The notes under the pieces are model-generated. The model saw only the letters and a program-made list of their open reading frames with translations. It was not told the origin of the DNA and ran no database searches. The position numbers and the translations under genes are program-made. Shown piece by piece: positions 60,371-64,000 of a stretch of DNA of 64,000 nt; position 1 is the first letter of the stretch, and each line of letters starts with the position of its first letter. Origin of the DNA: Lactonifactor sp. BIOML-A5 (GTDB taxonomy: Bacteria; Bacillota; Clostridia; Lachnospirales; Lachnospiraceae); NCBI RefSeq assembly GCF_009677585.1, contig NZ_WKYV01000008.1, forward strand, positions 62,001-126,000, in the 5' to 3' direction.

Positions 60371-61366
60371 TTACTGCTTTTTGTTTCCTATACTTTTCAG
60401 GAGAACAGCCGCAATGATGATCACACCCTTTGCAACCTTCTGAGGATAAGCAGCAATACTCAGCAGATTCATGATATTTCCTATTAACGCCATGATCAGC
60501 ACACCGATGATGGTATTTACAACCGATGCCTTTCCCCCTTCCAGATTCGCACCGCCGATAACCACGGCAGCAATTGCATCCAGCTCGTATCCCCCGGATA
60601 CGGTAGCAGGAGTTCCGATGGCAGCACGGCAGGTAACAAAGATACCGGCAAGTGCACTGAGCGCACCGCAGATGGTATATGCCGCTGCCTTGTAAAGATT
60701 TACATTGATACCGGACAGGCGCACTGCGGTCTCATTGCTGCCGGACGCTATGGTAAGACGCCCGTAGGAAGTCCATTTTATTAAAAACACAAAAAGCAGA
60801 ATTACAACCAGCGTTACGTATACAGCAACCGGAACTCCCAGAAGGGGATCTTTAATCTCCGCAAATGCAATAAGTGCATCTGTGGCAGGAGTGGACGGCA
60901 GACGGATGGGCTGTCCGTTTGTGAGAATGTAAGCCAGACCCTGGGCCATCGTCATAACCGCCAGGGTGGCAATAAATGCCGCCATCTTAAAATACGCCAC
61001 CAGCACACCGTTCAGCAGGCCAATGACTCCGCCCACCAGGGCAGTGATCACAACACACCCAAGAAGGGCGGGAACTGATGTTATGCTTTCCTTTGTGAGA
61101 AGCAGGGCGATTACCACACTTCCCACCCCCAGAATTGCACCGCAGGACAGGTCAATGCCCCCGGTCATAATGACAAGCATGCACCCGATCCCCACCAGGG
61201 CATACGGCACCTGCTGCCTCAGTACATTCACAACGTTTCTCTGGGAAAGAAAATTGGGTGACAGGCAGCTGGCAATTATAATCAGTAAAACAAAGATGAT
61301 AATCGCATTGTTTTCCTTAAAAAACTTCTTAAAGTTGAATTTATTGGCTACTTTTGCCTCGCTCAT
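60371..61366 (-). CDS. Ribose-type ABC permease (RbsC-like)
   Basis: A 331-aa permease with about ten helices. Family features are GGIDLSCGAILGVGSVVIAL (~70-90), VTCRAAIGTPATVSGGYELD (the cytoplasmic motif) and AIAAVVIGGANLEGGKAS. It forms the channel with the RbsA-like ATPase encoded upstream and the binding protein downstream. Confidence 0.94.
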   Translation of the reverse strand: MSEAKVANKFNFKKFFKENNAIIIFVLLIIIASCLSPNFLSQRNVVNVLRQQVPYALVGIGCMLVIMTGGIDLSCGAILGVGSVVIALLLTKESITSVPALLGCVVITALVGGVIGLLNGVLVAYFKMAAFIATLAVMTMAQGLAYILTNGQPIRLPSTPATDALIAFAEIKDPLLGVPVAVYVTLVVILLFVFLIKWTSYGRLTIASGSNETAVRLSGINVNLYKAAAYTICGALSALAGIFVTCRAAIGTPATVSGGYELDAIAAVVIGGANLEGGKASVVNTIIGVLIMALIGNIMNLLSIAAYPQKVAKGVIIIAAVLLKSIGNKKQ

Positions 61367-61401
61367 ATTCGCATCCTCCGCTTTTATAATCCTGTAGAAG
61401 C

Positions 61402-62898
61402 CTAGACTCCCATAGAGTAAGAGATTAGGTTACTTTCCGAAAAGTCTTTCTTATCCAATTCCCCGGTGACCTCGCCGCCTCTCATGATAATCACCCGGTC
61501 ACACATTCCCATAATTTCCTGCATCTCGGAAGATATCATCACAATGGAATAGTTCCTGGCCGCAAAATCATTGATAATTTTATAGATTTCTCTTTTTGCA
61601 CCTACATCCACACCCCTGGTAGGCTCGTCCAGCAGCAGTACTTTACAGTCTGAGGCCAATAGCTTGGCAATTGCCACCTTCTGCTGATTTCCGCCGGACA
61701 GGCTGGACACATCATTTTCTATACTTCCCACCTTGATAGACAGCTGCTCTACCATATCGTTGATATACGCTGTCTCCTTCTTACCTGAAATTTTACCGAA
61801 AGCTGTCTTAAAAAGCTTCAGGCATCCCAGAGTAATGTTATTTCGGATCGGAAGATCCAGCAGAACTCCCTGGGTTTTTCTGTCTTCAGGCAGCAGTCCT
61901 ATCCCGTTGTGTATGGCATCTCTGGGACTTCGAATGGTTACTTCTTTGCCATTCAGATAGATTTTGCCGGAATCTCTTTTATCCTCTCCGAAGACAGCGC
62001 GGATGGTCTCTGTCCTCCCGGCCCCTACAAGACCATTGATCCCCAGGACCTCCCCCTGGCGGACCTCAAAAGAAACATTTTTAACCTTTCCCCTGACACT
62101 GATGTTTTCCACTTTGAAGTTTACCGGCCCTATCCGGACCTCCCGCTTAGGATAGTAGTCCTGAAGCTCTCTGCCTACCATTTTATTAGCCAGCTCCTGT
62201 TTTGTAATGGAAGTAGTCTCCACCGTGTCAATGTAGGTACCGTCCCTCATAATTGTAATTCTGTCGCACAGCTCCATGACCTCTTCCAGCCGGTGGGAGA
62301 TATAGATGATGGCTACTCCCTCCTCCCGCAGTTTCCGCAGCAGCCGGAACAGGTGCACGACCTCATTGTTGGAAAGTACAGAAGTAGGCTCGTCCAGTAT
62401 CAGCACAGAAGCATTCCTGGACAGGGCTTTGCAGATTTCCACCACCTGCTGATAGGCCACTGTCAAGTCACCTACCTCATCCGTTGCTTTTATATCCGAA
62501 AATCCTGTCTCGTTCACATATTCCTGAGCCTTTTTCCGAAGCTCCTTCCAATTGATAATCTTACTGTCTTTGTTCAGACTGTCGATGAAAATATTCTCTG
62601 CCACTGTAAGATCGTTTACCAGCATCAGCTCCTGATAGATAATGGAGATCCCATGGGCCATACCATCCTTGGGACTTTTTATATTGGCAAGCTTGCCTCC
62701 TATATATATTTCTCCCTCATCCTTTTCCAGGGAGCCAGCCAAAATCTTCATAATTGTGGATTTACCGGCCCCGTTTTCTCCCATGAGCGCGTGAATCTCA
62801 CCCTTTCTCACCTTGAGAGATACGTTGTCCAGAGCCACAACTCCGCCGAACCGCTTGCAGATGCCGCGCATATCTACCCAGTTTTCTGAATTCCTCAT
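61402..62898 (-). CDS. Ribose-type ABC ATP-binding protein (RbsA-like)
   Basis: A 498-aa double ATPase. The first half has Walker A GENGAGKS, a degenerate signature LTVAYQQVVEICKAL and Walker B VLILDEPTS. The second half has a degenerate P-loop (LVGAGRTE), signature LSGGNQQKVAIAKLL and LLLDEPTRGVD. This two-domain pattern is standard for CUT2 sugar importers. It lies 10 bases after the SDR gene and 35 bases before the permease gene. Confidence 0.95.
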   Translation of the reverse strand: MRNSENWVDMRGICKRFGGVVALDNVSLKVRKGEIHALMGENGAGKSTIMKILAGSLEKDEGEIYIGGKLANIKSPKDGMAHGISIIYQELMLVNDLTVAENIFIDSLNKDSKIINWKELRKKAQEYVNETGFSDIKATDEVGDLTVAYQQVVEICKALSRNASVLILDEPTSVLSNNEVVHLFRLLRKLREEGVAIIYISHRLEEVMELCDRITIMRDGTYIDTVETTSITKQELANKMVGRELQDYYPKREVRIGPVNFKVENISVRGKVKNVSFEVRQGEVLGINGLVGAGRTETIRAVFGEDKRDSGKIYLNGKEVTIRSPRDAIHNGIGLLPEDRKTQGVLLDLPIRNNITLGCLKLFKTAFGKISGKKETAYINDMVEQLSIKVGSIENDVSSLSGGNQQKVAIAKLLASDCKVLLLDEPTRGVDVGAKREIYKIINDFAARNYSIVMISSEMQEIMGMCDRVIIMRGGEVTGELDKKDFSESNLISYSMGV

Positions 62899-62908
62899 AG
62901 CGCACCTC

Positions 62909-63706
62909 CTATCTCGCCAGCATATATCCTCCGTCTATGGTAAGGACTGCTCCCGTAACCTGTTCTGCCGCCTCGCTGGCCAGATAGACAGCCGCAGCCC
63001 CGATTTCAATGGGTTTGCCAAAACGCCCGGTGGGAGTGCAGGACCGCCAGTAATCCGTCCAGCCCTTCGTCTCTCCCTCATCCTTCACTCCCGTTACCAG
63101 ATTGGTCTCTGTATATCCGGGAGCAATTGCATTTACCCGTATTCCATACTGCGCCCATTCATAGGCCAGGCACTTGGTCAGCCTGTCCCCGGCCGCTTTG
63201 GCCGCGTTGTAGGAACAGCTTTTCTGGGGGATATTCACAATCCTGGAAGAATTGGAGGTGATATTAATGATCCGCCCTCCGTTCTGTTCCTTCATCTTCA
63301 GCCCTGCATAATGGCACATGAGAAATGTTCCGTTTAAGTCTACGTCCAATACCCGGTACCACCCGCTCAGATCATCTGTGTCTTCCATGGGATCAAAGGG
63401 AGTGGCAATCCCGGCATTGTTTACCAGCACATCAATTCTTCCGTAGTCCTCAACCACTTTGGCAACCACTCTTTTAGCATCCTCCTGTTTTGTCACATCC
63501 CCTTCATAGGCCCGGTGGACACCGCCGAATTGCTCTAACTCTTCTATGGTCTCTGCTGCGCTTGCCAGGTTTCTGCACATAATCGCAACGCTGGCTCCGC
63601 TCTGCGCCATGGCCAGGGAGATTCCTTTTCCAATTCCCTTATTCCCCCCGGTTATCAGGACAACTTTCTCCTTCAGGGAAAATGCATGTTCCAAAGACTC
63701 TATCAT
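62909..63706 (-). CDS. SDR-family oxidoreductase
   Basis: A 265-aa short-chain dehydrogenase. The Rossmann motif is TGGNKGIGKG, followed by NNAGIATPF; catalytic Ser is in TSNSSRIV and the Tyr/Lys pair in SCSYNAAKAA. The C-terminal ending GAVLTIDGGYM is typical. It probably oxidises or reduces a sugar or polyol at one carbon. Start ATG 63706 is set by GAAAGGAG; a longer frame upstream overlaps the dehydrogenase gene. It sits 13 bases after that gene. Confidence 0.92.
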   Translation of the reverse strand: MIESLEHAFSLKEKVVLITGGNKGIGKGISLAMAQSGASVAIMCRNLASAAETIEELEQFGGVHRAYEGDVTKQEDAKRVVAKVVEDYGRIDVLVNNAGIATPFDPMEDTDDLSGWYRVLDVDLNGTFLMCHYAGLKMKEQNGGRIINITSNSSRIVNIPQKSCSYNAAKAAGDRLTKCLAYEWAQYGIRVNAIAPGYTETNLVTGVKDEGETKGWTDYWRSCTPTGRFGKPIEIGAAAVYLASEAAEQVTGAVLTIDGGYMLAR

Positions 63707-63719
63707 AAAAGCTCCTTTC

Positions 63720-64000
63720 TCACTTGGTACAGTCAAAAACCAGCTTTGCATATTTCCCTGATTTCTGATCCGCATAAGCCTGCTTACACTCATCCAATGC
63801 ATATATCTTTTCCACCACGGGCTTAAAATTCATCTGGGGAAGCATATTAACAGCCCTGGGGAAGGATTCCTGGGCCAGATACATTCCCTGGATTCTCAGT
63901 TCCTTCCGGTAGGTATACTCCAGGAGATTCATAGACATTTCATAGTCCCGCCGGTACATGGACATGAATACCAGATGTGCGCCCCTGGCGGCAAAATCCA
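63720..64000 (-). CDS. Zinc-type dehydrogenase, C-terminal part (runs off right edge)
   Basis: Only the last ~93 codons are visible; the gene starts beyond position 64000. The sequence (GAHLVFMSMYRRDYEMSMNL, then KPVVEKIYALDECKQAYADQ) is the C-terminal portion of a medium-chain zinc dehydrogenase and is similar in pattern to the dehydrogenase at 57842. It precedes the SDR gene in the operon, so the promoter and perhaps a regulator lie outside the window. Confidence 0.85.
   Translation of the reverse strand, partial: DFAARGAHLVFMSMYRRDYEMSMNLLEYTYRKELRIQGMYLAQESFPRAVNMLPQMNFKPVVEKIYALDECKQAYADQKSGKYAKLVFDCTK

Overview
The window reads as a chromosomal segment of a spore-forming, gut-type Lachnospiraceae (Clostridia). 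Support comes from the gdpP-rplI-dnaB order, MecA, consensus AGGAGG ribosome binding sites, a Spo0A-type DNA-binding domain, tandem cell-wall-binding (CW) repeat proteins, and many carbohydrate transport operons with YesM/YesN, GntR and TRAP components. I cannot name the genus from sequence alone. No rRNA, tRNA, CRISPR array, transposase or prophage gene was seen.

Layout. 1-10 kb is housekeeping: the N-terminal part of a secreted SH3b/GH18-like protein, a small conserved protein, mecA, a DUF1858 protein, a 56-residue 2[4Fe-4S] ferredoxin, a GntR/LacI-type regulator, a MerR regulator and the dnaB-rplI-gdpP operon. Two copies of a ~750-bp non-coding repeat flank this block (about 1.53-2.30 kb and 9.85-10.60 kb). 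Each copy is two large nested inverted-repeat modules whose arms change in a compensatory way between copies. 10.6-21.5 kb is a beta-mannoside operon (CUT1 ABC transporter, GH2 beta-mannosidase, D-lyxose/mannose isomerase, polyol dehydrogenase) facing a YesM/YesN two-component system. 21.5-22.9 kb is a divergent regulator pair: an XRE repressor with a decayed S24 peptidase domain, and a receiver-less Spo0A-like protein. 22.9-30.8 kb holds three paralogous secreted CW-repeat proteins. 32-40.3 kb is a TRAP transporter, LarA-family and URO-D-family locus linked by a shared palindromic operator. 40.4-47.3 kb has a small conserved protein, a radical SAM/SPASM protein with an MntP/YtaF-like membrane protein and a TetR regulator, and an OmpR/histidine kinase/lipoprotein operon. 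47.4-54.5 kb is a second TRAP locus with a split transketolase, a zinc alcohol dehydrogenase and an FCD-type GntR regulator with its own operator family. 54.5 kb to the right edge is a ribose-type ABC operon with another split transketolase, an aldehyde dehydrogenase, an SDR and two zinc dehydrogenases; it continues beyond the window.

How the parts fit. Most accessory genes form inducible uptake-plus-oxidation modules. The two split-transketolase modules contain no sugar kinase, which suggests (inference) that dehydrogenases make a ketose that transketolase then cleaves. In the LarA/URO-D and the TRAP/transketolase loci, visible -35/-10 promoters carry a palindromic operator at or just beyond the -10 box, so each FCD regulator is probably a local repressor. 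In all four transport operons whose solute-binding gene lies in the window, a stem-loop follows that gene.

The best candidate for something undescribed is the paired structured repeat; second is the TRAP-LarA-URO-D regulon of unknown substrate.
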